Positions 1 through 8,098 of a stretch of 19,516 bases of DNA are shown one piece after another; position 1 is the first letter of the stretch; every line of letters begins with the position of its first letter. Below the pieces are notes generated by a model that worked only from the letters and a program-made list of their open reading frames with translations, searched no databases and was not told where the DNA came from. This stretch comes from JBAOHV01 sp964450685. Lineage in GTDB: Bacteria; Actinomycetota; Acidimicrobiia; Acidimicrobiales; Microtrichaceae. Location: contig CAYVDN010000057.1 in NCBI GenBank assembly GCA_964450685.1, positions 1-19,516 of the forward strand, read 5' to 3'. The translations under genes were made by a program, and so were the position numbers.

Positions 1-1107
<1,107 letters not shown>

Positions 1108-1137
1108 TGACCGCCCGGGCATTGCCCGAGTGATTCC

Positions 1138-1171
1138 GGTGAGGGCCGACCCGTGAGGGTCGGCCCTCACC
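1138..1171 (+). terminator. Perfect 15-bp hairpin downstream of groEL
   Basis: Bases 1138-1152 (GGTGAGGGCCGACCC) pair perfectly with 1157-1171 around a GTGA (GNRA) tetraloop. It lies 30 nt after the groEL stop. No T-run follows, which is common for high-GC actinobacterial terminators. A smaller hairpin (CGGGC-att-GCCCG, 1115-1127) precedes it. Confidence 0.8.
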
Positions 1172-1277
1172 GCGTCTGGGGTCCCGCGTGTGCGGCGATG
1201 CGTTTCTCGAGTGCCAGAACGTCACACTCTGTCGTTGACGACCCCTATGTCGCTGAACTCGGTGTGGTACCCGTCTG

Positions 1278-1283
1278 TACGAT
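1278..1283 (+). promoter_or_regulatory. -10 hexamer TACGAT of the NUDIX gene, leaderless
   Basis: TACGAT is followed by 8 nt and then the ATG at 1292, so transcription would start at or next to the start codon. No convincing -35 is seen. The same spacing recurs at seven other genes in the window. Confidence 0.6.
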
Positions 1284-1291
1284 GGCGGCCC

Positions 1292-2059
1292 ATGGAGCAC
1301 CAGCCTGCTCGTGGCGGTCCGCAGGTCATCCCGCGTCCTGCGCTGTGGACACCCGGTCGTCCGGCGCCGTGGTCACAGGTTGGGGACACCGACGGTCTGA
1401 TTGAGCCCGACCGCGTCCGCTCGGTGCTTCCGGTGGAGCGCAGGGGGCGTCACTCGCCTGTGAAGGCTCTCGGTGCATCGCCGTCGGCGGTGCTGGTGCC
1501 GTTGTATCAACACGATGGTGAGCTGCACGTCGTCCTGACTCGGCGCGCACGATCGCTGCGCACGCACAAGGGCGAAGTCAGCTTTCCCGGTGGCAGGGCG
1601 GACCCGGGCGAGTCCTACGTGCAGGCGGCTCTGCGCGAAGCAGAGGAGGAGATCCGCCTGGATCCGGAGTCGGTCGAGCCGCTGGGCGAGCTGGACCACC
1701 TGACGACCATCACCCGAAGGGCCTACATCGTGCCTGTGGTCGGGCTGATCCCAGGTCGTCCGGAGCTTGCACGGAACCCGGCCGAGGTCGATGCGGTTCT
1801 GCACGTGCCGCTGTCGGAGTTGATGTCACCAGGGGTGTTCCGCGAGGAGCGATGGGGTGTGGGGGAGAGCTCCCGGCCCGTCTACTTCTTCGAACTGGTC
1901 GGTGACACGGTCTGGGGTGCGACCGCGGCCCTGCTGCGCCAGCTCTTGGCGTTGCTGACGGGAGCCGACGCCGGAGGTCCGACAGATCTCGACCCGGCGC
2001 GCGGGATCGAGGTAGTGCACTTCCCGCTGGATCCGGAAGGTCTGGGCGGTGTGGTCTGA
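1292..2059 (+). CDS. NUDIX hydrolase, CoA pyrophosphatase (NudL/YeaB) type
   Basis: A 255-residue cytosolic NUDIX enzyme, probably cleaving CoA or its derivatives into 4'-phosphopantetheine and 3',5'-ADP. The CoA-subfamily signature is visible as LTRRARSLRTHKGEVSFPGG, running straight into the NUDIX box that starts at Gly101 (GRADPGE, then LREAEEEIRL). The metal-binding REAEEE glutamates are present, but the usual Gly in the EExGU part of the box is Arg. The start at 1292 is chosen because TACGAT lies 8 nt upstream and because an upstream in-frame ATG at 1190 would add 34 residues unlike the family and would begin close to the groEL terminator. The N-terminal ~55 residues are Pro/Arg-rich and not conserved. 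It converges on the DUF222 gene with a 27-nt gap. The family is clear; the exact substrate is inferred. Confidence 0.88.
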   Translation: MEHQPARGGPQVIPRPALWTPGRPAPWSQVGDTDGLIEPDRVRSVLPVERRGRHSPVKALGASPSAVLVPLYQHDGELHVVLTRRARSLRTHKGEVSFPGGRADPGESYVQAALREAEEEIRLDPESVEPLGELDHLTTITRRAYIVPVVGLIPGRPELARNPAEVDAVLHVPLSELMSPGVFREERWGVGESSRPVYFFELVGDTVWGATAALLRQLLALLTGADAGGPTDLDPARGIEVVHFPLDPEGLGGVV

Positions 2060-2086
2060 GGCGCGCTTCGACCAGTTCCGCTGAGA

Positions 2087-3397
2087 TCAGGAGTCGGGTG
2101 GAGGGCCATGACGCTGGCGTTGGTGGCGCTGACCCCAGAAGGTCTGGCCGTCCGGTCTGGTCCAGCGGGTCCAGCCGTCGGGATCGAGGTGGAGAGTCCA
2201 GTCGGGACTGTGAGCCAGGCGATGGTGGCGCCGGCACAGTCCGCACATGCGCTCCGTGTCGCTGGAACCGCCCTTGGTCCAGGAATCGACGTGGTGGGTG
2301 TCTGTCCATGCCGATGGGGCTTCGCAGCCGGGGAACACGCATCCACCGTCCCGAAGGTTCACCGCGCGCACTTGGTGTGAGGTTGCGAACCGGTGGGCAC
2401 GACCTGCCGCCAGCGGAACCGAGTCGAACGTCGTGACCACAGGCCACAGCACTGCGTCGCAGATGAGAACAGTCGGGTCGGCCAGCAGCCGGCCGGATGG
2501 GTCGCAGACTCGATCGGGTTCGGCCGCGTTGATGACCAACGTCGCCTCGGTCCTGGGTGGACGCGACGACGATGGTTCGACTGCCATCGCCCTTCTGCAC
2601 AGCTCAACGAAAGCCTCGGCCAACAGCTGCGACCGTTTGGGTACCGGCGCCCCGGTGAGGGTCTTCTCCCGGGTGTAGGAGGCGAACAACTCGTCGGCCA
2701 TCTGATCGAGAGTCGCCTCGGCGAGATGGGCGCCGTCGCCGGTGAGCTGTCCTGAGAGTGCGGTGACGTCACCGACTCGGTTGAGCGACAACCTGGGGTC
2801 TGGCAGGTCGCCCGCGGGGTCGTGACCACCGTCGGCATCCAGCATGTCTGCGAGACCGCGTACCTCGCCGGACCACCGTTCGAACGAAGTGACGCCCGCT
2901 GCGTCGCAGAGCTCGTCCGCCACGCCGGCAAGCTCTGCGGAGTTGCGCTGGTTGGCGGCGTCGGCGAATACGCGGGCGTGGTCGAACCCGATGCGCCCAT
3001 CCCGTAGCGCTTCCCCGACCGATGTGAGATCGCTGGTGATCCTGCGAGCCGTGCGAACACGAGCAGCAGCGACCGCGCGCGGTAGGCCGGCCTCGTGTGA
3101 CAGCCACGTACCCGTCCTGTGCCCGAACATGGCTTCGGTGACCCCTCGGCGGTCCAGCTCTCCCAACCAGGACAGCTCGGCAGCGTCGAGGAATCTGCGG
3201 GCGTGTTCCAACGCGAGAGTGACCTCGGCCAGCGCCGCGTCCGACAACGAGTCGGCTGGGATCGATGCCATGGTCGACAGGACTCCTGCTGCGGCGGCAG
3301 CTCCGGCAGCGGCTGCACGACCGAGTCCATCGCCACCTAGCGATTCACCACCGATCGCATCACCGGATTCCTGCGGGACGTCCCCTCCGTCGAACAT
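2087..3397 (-). CDS. DUF222 / HNH endonuclease domain protein (13E12 repeat family)
   Basis: A 436-residue protein of the actinobacterial 13E12-type family: an Ala-rich variable N-terminus, a helical DUF222 region (about residues 45-300) and a C-terminal HNH nuclease domain (about 340-400). The HNH part shows RDGGCVFPGCEAPSAW, then THHVDSW with the His pair at 368-369, then CGLCRRHHRLAHS with the second His pair at 391-392. The Cys pairs and His residues needed for a zinc-supported beta-beta-alpha-metal fold are therefore intact. The start at 3397 is preferred over an upstream TTG at 3427 because TAGAGT lies 7 nt before it. The gene is downstream of guaB on the same strand but has its own promoter-like hexamer. 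Family members are often multicopy and patchily distributed; the cellular role is unknown. No inverted repeats or transposase were found next to it. Confidence 0.88.
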   Translation of the reverse strand: MFDGGDVPQESGDAIGGESLGGDGLGRAAAAGAAAAAGVLSTMASIPADSLSDAALAEVTLALEHARRFLDAAELSWLGELDRRGVTEAMFGHRTGTWLSHEAGLPRAVAAARVRTARRITSDLTSVGEALRDGRIGFDHARVFADAANQRNSAELAGVADELCDAAGVTSFERWSGEVRGLADMLDADGGHDPAGDLPDPRLSLNRVGDVTALSGQLTGDGAHLAEATLDQMADELFASYTREKTLTGAPVPKRSQLLAEAFVELCRRAMAVEPSSSRPPRTEATLVINAAEPDRVCDPSGRLLADPTVLICDAVLWPVVTTFDSVPLAAGRAHRFATSHQVRAVNLRDGGCVFPGCEAPSAWTDTHHVDSWTKGGSSDTERMCGLCRRHHRLAHSPDWTLHLDPDGWTRWTRPDGQTFWGQRHQRQRHGPPPDS

Positions 3398-3404
3398 GTG
3401 TTCG

Positions 3405-3410
3405 ACTCTA
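3405..3410 (-). promoter_or_regulatory. -10 hexamer TAGAGT of the DUF222/HNH gene, leaderless
   Basis: On the minus strand TAGAGT is followed by 7 nt (CGAACAC) and the ATG at 3397. This decides the start codon against the TTG 30 nt upstream. Confidence 0.6.
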
Positions 3411-3441
3411 AGTGGCGGGTGTGACAACGAGCTGGACAGGC

Positions 3442-3475
3442 CCGACCCCTACATCCAGCCGGCCTCTACATCCAG
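3442..3475 (-). repeat. 17-bp imperfect tandem duplication spanning the guaB stop codon
   Basis: On the minus strand, CTGGATGTAGAGGCCGG (3475-3459) is followed directly by CTGGATGTAGGGGTCGG (3458-3442), identical at 15 of 17 positions. The first unit contains the last guaB codons TGG ATG TAG; the second repeats them beyond the stop. Confidence 0.85.
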
Positions 3476-4986
3476 TAGTTGGGTGCCTCTGCGGTGATCG
3501 TCACGTCGTGGGGGTGGGCCTCGCGCAACCCCGCAGGGCTCATCCGTACGAACTGGGCCTCGCGCTGCAGCTGGGTGATGTCGTGGGCTCCGCAGTAGCC
3601 CATGGCCGAGCGCAGTCCGCCGATGAGCTGGTACAGGATCTTGCTGGCCGGGCCCTTGTAGGGGACCCGACCCTCGACACCTTCGGGCACGACCTTGTCG
3701 GTCACCTCGACCTCGCCCTGGAAGTAGCGGTCCTTGGAGAAGGAACGGTCGTTCATCGCGCCGAGCGATCCCATGCCGCGGTAGGCCTTGTAACGCTCGC
3801 CCTTGGAAAGAACGATCTCCCCGGGAGTCTCGTCGACCCCGGCGAGCAAGCTGCCGACCATGACCACGTCGGCGCCCGCACCGATCGCCTTGGCGATGTC
3901 GCCCGAGTACCGAACACCGCCGTCGGCGATCACCCCGACGCCGTGCTCGGCTGCGACCAGCGCGCACTCCTGGACGGCGGTCAGCTGAGGTACGCCGACA
4001 CCGGCGACGATGCGCGTGGTGCAGATCGAGCCGGGGCCGACTCCGACCTTGACTGCATCGGCTCCTGCGTCGATCAGCGCCGCTGCTGCCGCACCCGTGG
4101 CGATGTTGCCTGCTGCAACCGGTACCGAGAGGTTGGCCTTGATCTTGCGGACCACGTCGAGCACTCCGGACGAGTGGCCGTGAGCGGTGTCCACCACCAG
4201 CAGGTCGACGCCTGAGGAGACGAGAGCCTGTGCCCGTTCCAGTGCGTCGTCGCCAACGCCCACCGCCGCTGCGCACCGGAGCCGACCCTGTGCGTCCTTC
4301 GTGGCGTTGGGGTACTTCAGCTTCTTGTTGATGTCCTTGACGGTGATCAGGCCGGTGATGCGGCCCTGGGCGTCGACAACCGGGAGCTTCTCGATGCGGT
4401 GACGGCCGAGAATCTGTTGTGCCTGTTCCAGCGTCGTGCCCTCGGGGGCGGTGACCAGATCGGACGAGGTCATGACCTCCGAGACCCGCTTCTTCGGGTC
4501 GTCCTCGAATCGGAGGTCCCGGTTCGTGAGGATGCCGACCAGCTTCCTCTCGCCGTCGACGATCGGCACTCCGGAGATCCGGTACTTGGCCATCAGGTCC
4601 AGCGCTGAGCCGACCAGATCGTCAGGGCCGAGCGTGACGGGATCGACGATCATCCCGGACTCGGAGCGCTTCACCTTGTCCACCTCGGTGACCTGGTCCT
4701 CGATCGAGAGGTTCCGGTGGATCACGCCCAGGCCGCCCTCGCGTGCGATGGCGATGGCCAGACGGGCTTCGGTGACCGTGTCCATCGCCGCCGACATGAG
4801 CGGTATCGCCAGTTCGATCGACGAGGTGAGATTCGTCGAGGTGGACACCTGAGCGGGCACGACATCGGAGGCGGCCGGAACGAGGCAGACGTCATCGAAG
4901 GTGAGGCCCATCTGCCCGAACCTGGCGAGCGGGTCCGCCTCGATGGGGCTCGCTGGGCCGGCAGGTTCACGGGGGACGGTCGCCAT
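3466..4986 (-). CDS. guaB: Inosine-5'-monophosphate dehydrogenase
   Basis: This enzyme oxidises IMP to XMP with NAD+, the committed step of GMP synthesis, as a cytosolic tetramer or octamer. The 506 residues have full family length: a (beta/alpha)8 barrel interrupted by a CBS pair at about 112-225. Motifs are LTFDDVCLVPA at the N-terminus, VDTAHGHS (265-272), the active-site loop GPGSICTTR with catalytic Cys322, VIADGGVRYSGDIAKA, and the flap region GSLGAMNDRSFSKDRYFQ. The ATG at 4986 is supported by TAGGAT 6 nt upstream. It is transcribed divergently from ndh across a 129-bp region. The 3' end is duplicated (see the repeat at 3442-3475). The second, CBS-less paralogue is encoded at 6959-8098. 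Identification is secure. Confidence 0.97.
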   Translation of the reverse strand: MATVPREPAGPASPIEADPLARFGQMGLTFDDVCLVPAASDVVPAQVSTSTNLTSSIELAIPLMSAAMDTVTEARLAIAIAREGGLGVIHRNLSIEDQVTEVDKVKRSESGMIVDPVTLGPDDLVGSALDLMAKYRISGVPIVDGERKLVGILTNRDLRFEDDPKKRVSEVMTSSDLVTAPEGTTLEQAQQILGRHRIEKLPVVDAQGRITGLITVKDINKKLKYPNATKDAQGRLRCAAAVGVGDDALERAQALVSSGVDLLVVDTAHGHSSGVLDVVRKIKANLSVPVAAGNIATGAAAAALIDAGADAVKVGVGPGSICTTRIVAGVGVPQLTAVQECALVAAEHGVGVIADGGVRYSGDIAKAIGAGADVVMVGSLLAGVDETPGEIVLSKGERYKAYRGMGSLGAMNDRSFSKDRYFQGEVEVTDKVVPEGVEGRVPYKGPASKILYQLIGGLRSAMGYCGAHDITQLQREAQFVRMSPAGLREAHPHDVTITAEAPNYWM

Positions 4987-4992
4987 TGCCAG

Positions 4993-4998
4993 ATCCTA
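4993..4998 (-). promoter_or_regulatory. -10 hexamer TAGGAT of guaB, leaderless
   Basis: On the minus strand TAGGAT is followed by CTGGCA and the guaB ATG, a 6-nt spacing. A short inverted repeat at 5009-5024 covers the area where a -35 would lie. Confidence 0.6.
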
Positions 4999-5008
4999 GT
5001 CGTGCTGT

Positions 5009-5024
5009 CGCGGGTGCTCCCGCG
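5009..5024. promoter_or_regulatory. Inverted repeat CGCGGG-tgct-CCCGCG between guaB and ndh
   Basis: A perfect 6-bp inverted repeat with a 4-nt spacer sits in the divergent intergenic region, centred about 30 bp upstream of the guaB start codon. It could be an operator acting on guaB, but short GC-rich repeats are frequent in such DNA. Confidence 0.3.
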
Positions 5025-5102
5025 TGAGCTGACGGCCGTCGAATGCTCCGGTGAGAGGTGACATCGTCGCCAAATCAGGAGGAACGTGTCATGGGCAGGC
5101 CG

Positions 5103-5108
5103 TAGCGT
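5103..5108 (+). promoter_or_regulatory. -10 hexamer TAGCGT of ndh, leaderless
   Basis: TAGCGT is followed by 7 nt and the ATG at 5116, matching the other leaderless starts in the window. A strong AGGAGG at 5077-5082 lies further upstream, 3 nt from an in-frame GTG at 5086, too close for efficient initiation there. Confidence 0.55.
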
Positions 5109-5115
5109 CGAACGG

Positions 5116-6444
5116 ATGGAGCGTCGTCACCGTGTTGTCGTGATCGGAGCAGGCTTCGGTGGCCTTGCAGTGGTCAAGGCCCTCGAGGGTGTGCCGGTGG
5201 ACGTGGTCCTCGTCGACTCGAACAACTTCCACACGTTCCAGCCACTCCTCTACCAAGTGGCAACCGCGGGCCTGGACAGCGATGACATCGCCCATCCAGT
5301 TCGCGGCATTGTCGCCCGTCTGGACGGGCACGTGGACGTGCGCCTCGGAACGGTCACATCCATCGACCTGCAGGGTCGTGCCGTCGGTTTCGACGACGGT
5401 CCGCCCCTCGAGTACGACGAGTTGGTGATCGCTGCCGGTGCCGTCACGGCGAGCTACGGCATCCCGGGCGTCGCCGAGCACGCCTTCGGGCTCAAGAGCC
5501 TTGCGGATGCACTGACGCTGAGGGCTCACGTCCTGCACCAGTTCGAGCGGGCGGCGGTCGATCGTTCGCTGCTCGACGAGGGCGTTCTCAACTTCGTGAT
5601 CGCCGGAGGCGGACCGACCGGTATCGAGCTCGCAGGTGGTCTGGTCGAGCTGTTCACGCGGGTGCTGGCGCGGGACTTCCCGACGCTCGACGTCCGTCGG
5701 GCTCGTGTCGTGATCGTCGAACCGGCGGATCGCCTTCTGGCGGCGTTCTCGTCGCGGCTGTCGGGGATGGCGCTGCGCACGCTCGCCAAGCGCGGGGTCG
5801 AGGTGGTGCTCGGTGTCGGTGTCGCCGGCACCGACGGCAAGGTCGTCGAATTGACAGACGGACGGCGGATTCCGGTCGGCACTCTCATCTGGACCGCTGG
5901 CGTGACCGCCAGCCCGCTGGCCCGGGTGGTGGCGGCGCAGCTGGGCGACGGTGCTCTGACCCGAGGCGGCAGGCTGGTGGTCACACCACAACTCACCCTT
6001 CCCGGTCACGACGAGGTGTTCGTCATCGGCGACCTGGCAGGAACGACCGACGCGAAGGGCGAACTGCTGCCGCAGGTCGCGCCGGTAGCTATGCAGGGCG
6101 GTGCTCATGTCGGGTCGGTGATCAGGGCCCGCCGCGACGGTGCCACGACCGGCGAGTTCCGCTACATCGACAAGGGGTCGATGGCGACCATCGGCAGGCG
6201 GGCCGCAGTGGCACAGCTCCCTGGCGGCATCAGGTTGAGCGGGACACCGGGTTGGTTGGCGTGGCTCGCTCTGCATCTGGTGATGCTGGTCGGATTCCGC
6301 AACCGTGTGAACGTCCTGGTCAACTGGGCGTGGAGCTATTTCACCTTCGACCGGGCATCGCGGCTGATAGTCGGTGAACGCCCCAAGCGGGGGGTGGGTC
6401 CCGGCGACGGACGTGCAGGGCAGCGGGGGTCACCGCCGGACTAG
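5116..6444 (+). CDS. ndh: Type II NADH:quinone oxidoreductase (NDH-2)
   Basis: A 442-residue single-subunit flavoprotein that passes electrons from NADH through FAD to the quinone pool without pumping protons, at the inner face of the membrane. It has two Rossmann dinucleotide sites: VVIGAGFGG for FAD (residues 8-16) and IAGGGPTGIE for NADH (about 162-171). The FAD-contacting FVIGDLAG is at about 302-308. The C-terminus (LAWLALHLVMLVGFRNRVNV and LVNWAWSYFTF) is the typical membrane-attaching end of bacterial NDH-2. The QPLLYQVATAGL stretch near the N-terminus is also characteristic. The ATG at 5116 is chosen from its -10 spacing; a GTG at 5086 would add ten residues before the Rossmann strand. 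The gene ends 24 nt before the next one. Family assignment is firm; the quinone used is not visible. Confidence 0.93.
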   Translation: MERRHRVVVIGAGFGGLAVVKALEGVPVDVVLVDSNNFHTFQPLLYQVATAGLDSDDIAHPVRGIVARLDGHVDVRLGTVTSIDLQGRAVGFDDGPPLEYDELVIAAGAVTASYGIPGVAEHAFGLKSLADALTLRAHVLHQFERAAVDRSLLDEGVLNFVIAGGGPTGIELAGGLVELFTRVLARDFPTLDVRRARVVIVEPADRLLAAFSSRLSGMALRTLAKRGVEVVLGVGVAGTDGKVVELTDGRRIPVGTLIWTAGVTASPLARVVAAQLGDGALTRGGRLVVTPQLTLPGHDEVFVIGDLAGTTDAKGELLPQVAPVAMQGGAHVGSVIRARRDGATTGEFRYIDKGSMATIGRRAAVAQLPGGIRLSGTPGWLAWLALHLVMLVGFRNRVNVLVNWAWSYFTFDRASRLIVGERPKRGVGPGDGRAGQRGSPPD

Positions 6445-6456
6445 ACGCTCCGACGG

Positions 6457-6462
6457 TAGCGT
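6457..6462 (+). promoter_or_regulatory. -10 hexamer TAGCGT of the 129-residue gene, leaderless
   Basis: TAGCGT, then GGAGAG (6 nt), then ATG at 6469. The GGAGAG could also act as a Shine-Dalgarno, but it directly abuts the start codon, which is too close. Confidence 0.55.
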
Positions 6463-6468
6463 GGAGAG

Positions 6469-6858
6469 ATGCCGGAGCTGACCTTCGAAGGCGAGACCCA
6501 CGGCGAGCTTGTGGTGAAGGTTCGCCGCTGGCTCGCATCGGTGGAGGGCGAGGACGTCGCTGCGCTGAGCGCAGTCGAGGCGGTGCACCAGGGTGCCGAG
6601 CTGACCAAGGAGGCCCTGCGCATAATCGCTTCTGCAGCGCCGGAGCCGATCGCTCAGTCCGAGGTCGTCAAGGGACTGACCAACATGGGGTACAAGGTGA
6701 CCGATTCGACCAAGGCGGCGGTCGTCTCGGGCCTGGACACCATGGAGGAAGCCACCGGGGGCGGAGTGGTACAGCAGGCGAGCAAGGCGGCAGGCAAGGT
6801 CGTGTACCAGATGAACGCGGCCATGGCCCGTCAGCTGTTGCGCTCGTTGCGGGGCTGA
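6469..6858 (+). CDS. Small uncharacterised protein, predicted cytosolic, helical
   Basis: I do not recognise a named family for this 129-residue protein. It has no signal peptide, membrane segment or cysteine. The N-terminus (MPELTFEGETHGELVVKVRRWL) looks like a short beta-hairpin followed by a helix. The centre (EALRIIASAAPEPIAQSEVV, KGLTNMGYKVTD, STKAAVVSGLDTM) has a helix-turn-helix-helix rhythm that could be a winged-helix-like fold. The C-terminal third (about 85-129) is Gly/Ala/Val-rich, then helical with basic residues at the end. It lies between ndh (24-nt gap) and guaB3 (100-nt gap) on the same strand and has its own promoter-like hexamer. Start choice and coding bias support a real gene. 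A role linked to guanine nucleotide synthesis or respiration would be a guess from position only. Confidence 0.75.
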   Translation: MPELTFEGETHGELVVKVRRWLASVEGEDVAALSAVEAVHQGAELTKEALRIIASAAPEPIAQSEVVKGLTNMGYKVTDSTKAAVVSGLDTMEEATGGGVVQQASKAAGKVVYQMNAAMARQLLRSLRG

Positions 6859-6876
6859 GAACTCCTGCCACGTTCT

Positions 6877-6904
6877 GACCGGATGGCGGGGCCGTCAGCC
6901 GGTC
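6877..6904 (+). terminator. Imperfect hairpin between the 129-residue gene and guaB3
   Basis: GACCGG (6877-6882) pairs with CCGGTC (6899-6904); an inner GGC/GCC pair (6885-6887, 6891-6893) can extend it. It begins 18 nt after the stop codon and lies just before the guaB3 -10. There is no T-run, so the call is weak. Confidence 0.35.
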
Positions 6905-6909
6905 GGACC

Positions 6910-6915
6910 TAGACT
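6910..6915 (+). promoter_or_regulatory. -10 hexamer TAGACT of guaB3-guaA, leadered
   Basis: TAGACT lies 43 nt before the GTG at 6959. A transcript starting about 7 nt downstream would have a leader of roughly 37 nt with a purine-rich AGCGAGAGAGAGA ribosome-binding stretch (6944-6956) just before the start. This gene is therefore leadered, unlike its upstream neighbours. Confidence 0.45.
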
Positions 6916-6958
6916 GTCGCCTTCCTGTCCGCCGGATCACGGCAGCGAGAGAGAGACA

Positions 6959-8098
6959 GTGGCAGAGATCGAGATCGGTATCGGCAAGTCCGGACGACGG
7001 GGCTATTCCATCGACGAGGTCACGATCGTGCCCAGTCGTCGCACGCGGGACGCGGACGAGGTCGATGCCTCATGGCAGATCGACGCATACCAGTTGGACC
7101 TTCCGGTCATCGGTGCCGCGACCGACGGGGTGACCAGCCCGGCCACCGCCATCGAGATGGGTCGCCTCGGTGCAGCAGCGGCCCTCCACCTCGAGGGCCT
7201 GTGGTGTCGTCATGAAGATCCCGCTGCCGCTCTGGGTGAGTTGGCCGCGATCGAGGACGAGCGTGCCGCGGTGCAGTTGTTGCGCGAGCTGCACGCCTCG
7301 CCGGTCGTGCCCACGCTGATCGCCGAGCGTGTCCAGCAGATACGCGACGGCGGCGCCACGGTGTGCGTGGCGGTGAGGCCGTCGAGCACCGAGGAGTTGC
7401 TGCCCCACATCGTGAAGGCCGAACCGGACCTGCTGCTCATCCAGGGAACAGTCACCTCTGCCGAGCACGTCACGGACGGAGCGCACTCGCCATTGGACCT
7501 GAAGCACCTGGTCCGACGTCTCGAGGTTCCGGTCCTCGTCGGTGGATGCGCCAGTTACCAGGCCGCCTTGCACCTGATGCGCACGGGCGCAGCTGGCGTT
7601 CTGGTCGGCGTCGGCCACGGCGGGACTTCGACAACGGGGCGGGTGCTCGGCGTGGGCAACCCGCAGGCGACCGCGATCGCAGACGCCCGCGCCGCTCGGA
7701 TGCGTCACCTGGACGAGACCGGCGTGTATGTGCACATCATCGCCGATGGCGGACTGGCCACCGGAGGTGACATTGCGAAAGCTGTCGTCTGCGGGGCCGA
7801 CGGGGTCGTACTGGGCACACCGCTTGCTCGTGCAGTCGAAGCTCCGGCAGGTGGAGCCGTGTGGTCCATGTCGAGCTTCCATCAGAACCTGCCACGGTCC
7901 CGCTTCCGCAGGGTCTCGGAAGCCGGCACGCTGGAGCAGATCATGGTCGGGCCGGCCGAGCGGGCAGACGGGCGAACGAACCTGATCGGCGCGCTGCGCA
8001 AGTCGATGGCGGTCACCGGCTACGGCTCGCTGAAGGAGCTCCAGAAGGCCGATCTCATGGTGTCGAGCGCTCCCGCGGTCCGACCGGGAGCCCAGTGA
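6959..8098 (+). CDS. guaB3: GuaB3 family IMP dehydrogenase-related protein
   Basis: A 379-residue (beta/alpha)8-barrel protein of the IMPDH/GMP reductase superfamily without a CBS pair. The phosphate-binding strand VHIIADGGLATGGDIAKAVV parallels IADGGVRYSGDIAKA of GuaB in this window, followed by GADGVVLGTPLA. The N-terminus (GYSIDEVTIVPSRR) parallels the GuaB FDDVCLVPA region. The active-site loop reads GVGHGGTSTTGR, so the position of the GuaB catalytic cysteine appears to be Ser224. Without that cysteine neither IMPDH nor GMP reductase chemistry is expected. The C-terminus (TNLIGALRKSMAVTGYGSLKELQ) is typical of GuaB3. GTG start with a purine-rich upstream stretch. Its TGA overlaps the guaA ATG by one base, implying coupled translation and a role tied to guanine nucleotide supply. 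Family firm, activity unknown. Confidence 0.9.
   Translation: MAEIEIGIGKSGRRGYSIDEVTIVPSRRTRDADEVDASWQIDAYQLDLPVIGAATDGVTSPATAIEMGRLGAAAALHLEGLWCRHEDPAAALGELAAIEDERAAVQLLRELHASPVVPTLIAERVQQIRDGGATVCVAVRPSSTEELLPHIVKAEPDLLLIQGTVTSAEHVTDGAHSPLDLKHLVRRLEVPVLVGGCASYQAALHLMRTGAAGVLVGVGHGGTSTTGRVLGVGNPQATAIADARAARMRHLDETGVYVHIIADGGLATGGDIAKAVVCGADGVVLGTPLARAVEAPAGGAVWSMSSFHQNLPRSRFRRVSEAGTLEQIMVGPAERADGRTNLIGALRKSMAVTGYGSLKELQKADLMVSSAPAVRPGAQ

Noticed and set aside
2087..3397. DUF222/HNH gene as a mobile element or defence system
   Set aside because: No terminal inverted repeats, target duplication, transposase, methylase or partner gene was seen; composition matches its neighbours.
5089..6276. 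395-codon open frame on the minus strand opposite ndh
   Set aside because: Antisense shadow; the plus-strand product is a clear NDH-2 with all motifs.
7861..8097. Possible 79-residue N-terminal extension of GMP synthase
   Set aside because: It overlaps the end of guaB3 in another frame and resembles no GuaA; the TGATG overlap and family alignment fix the start at 8098.
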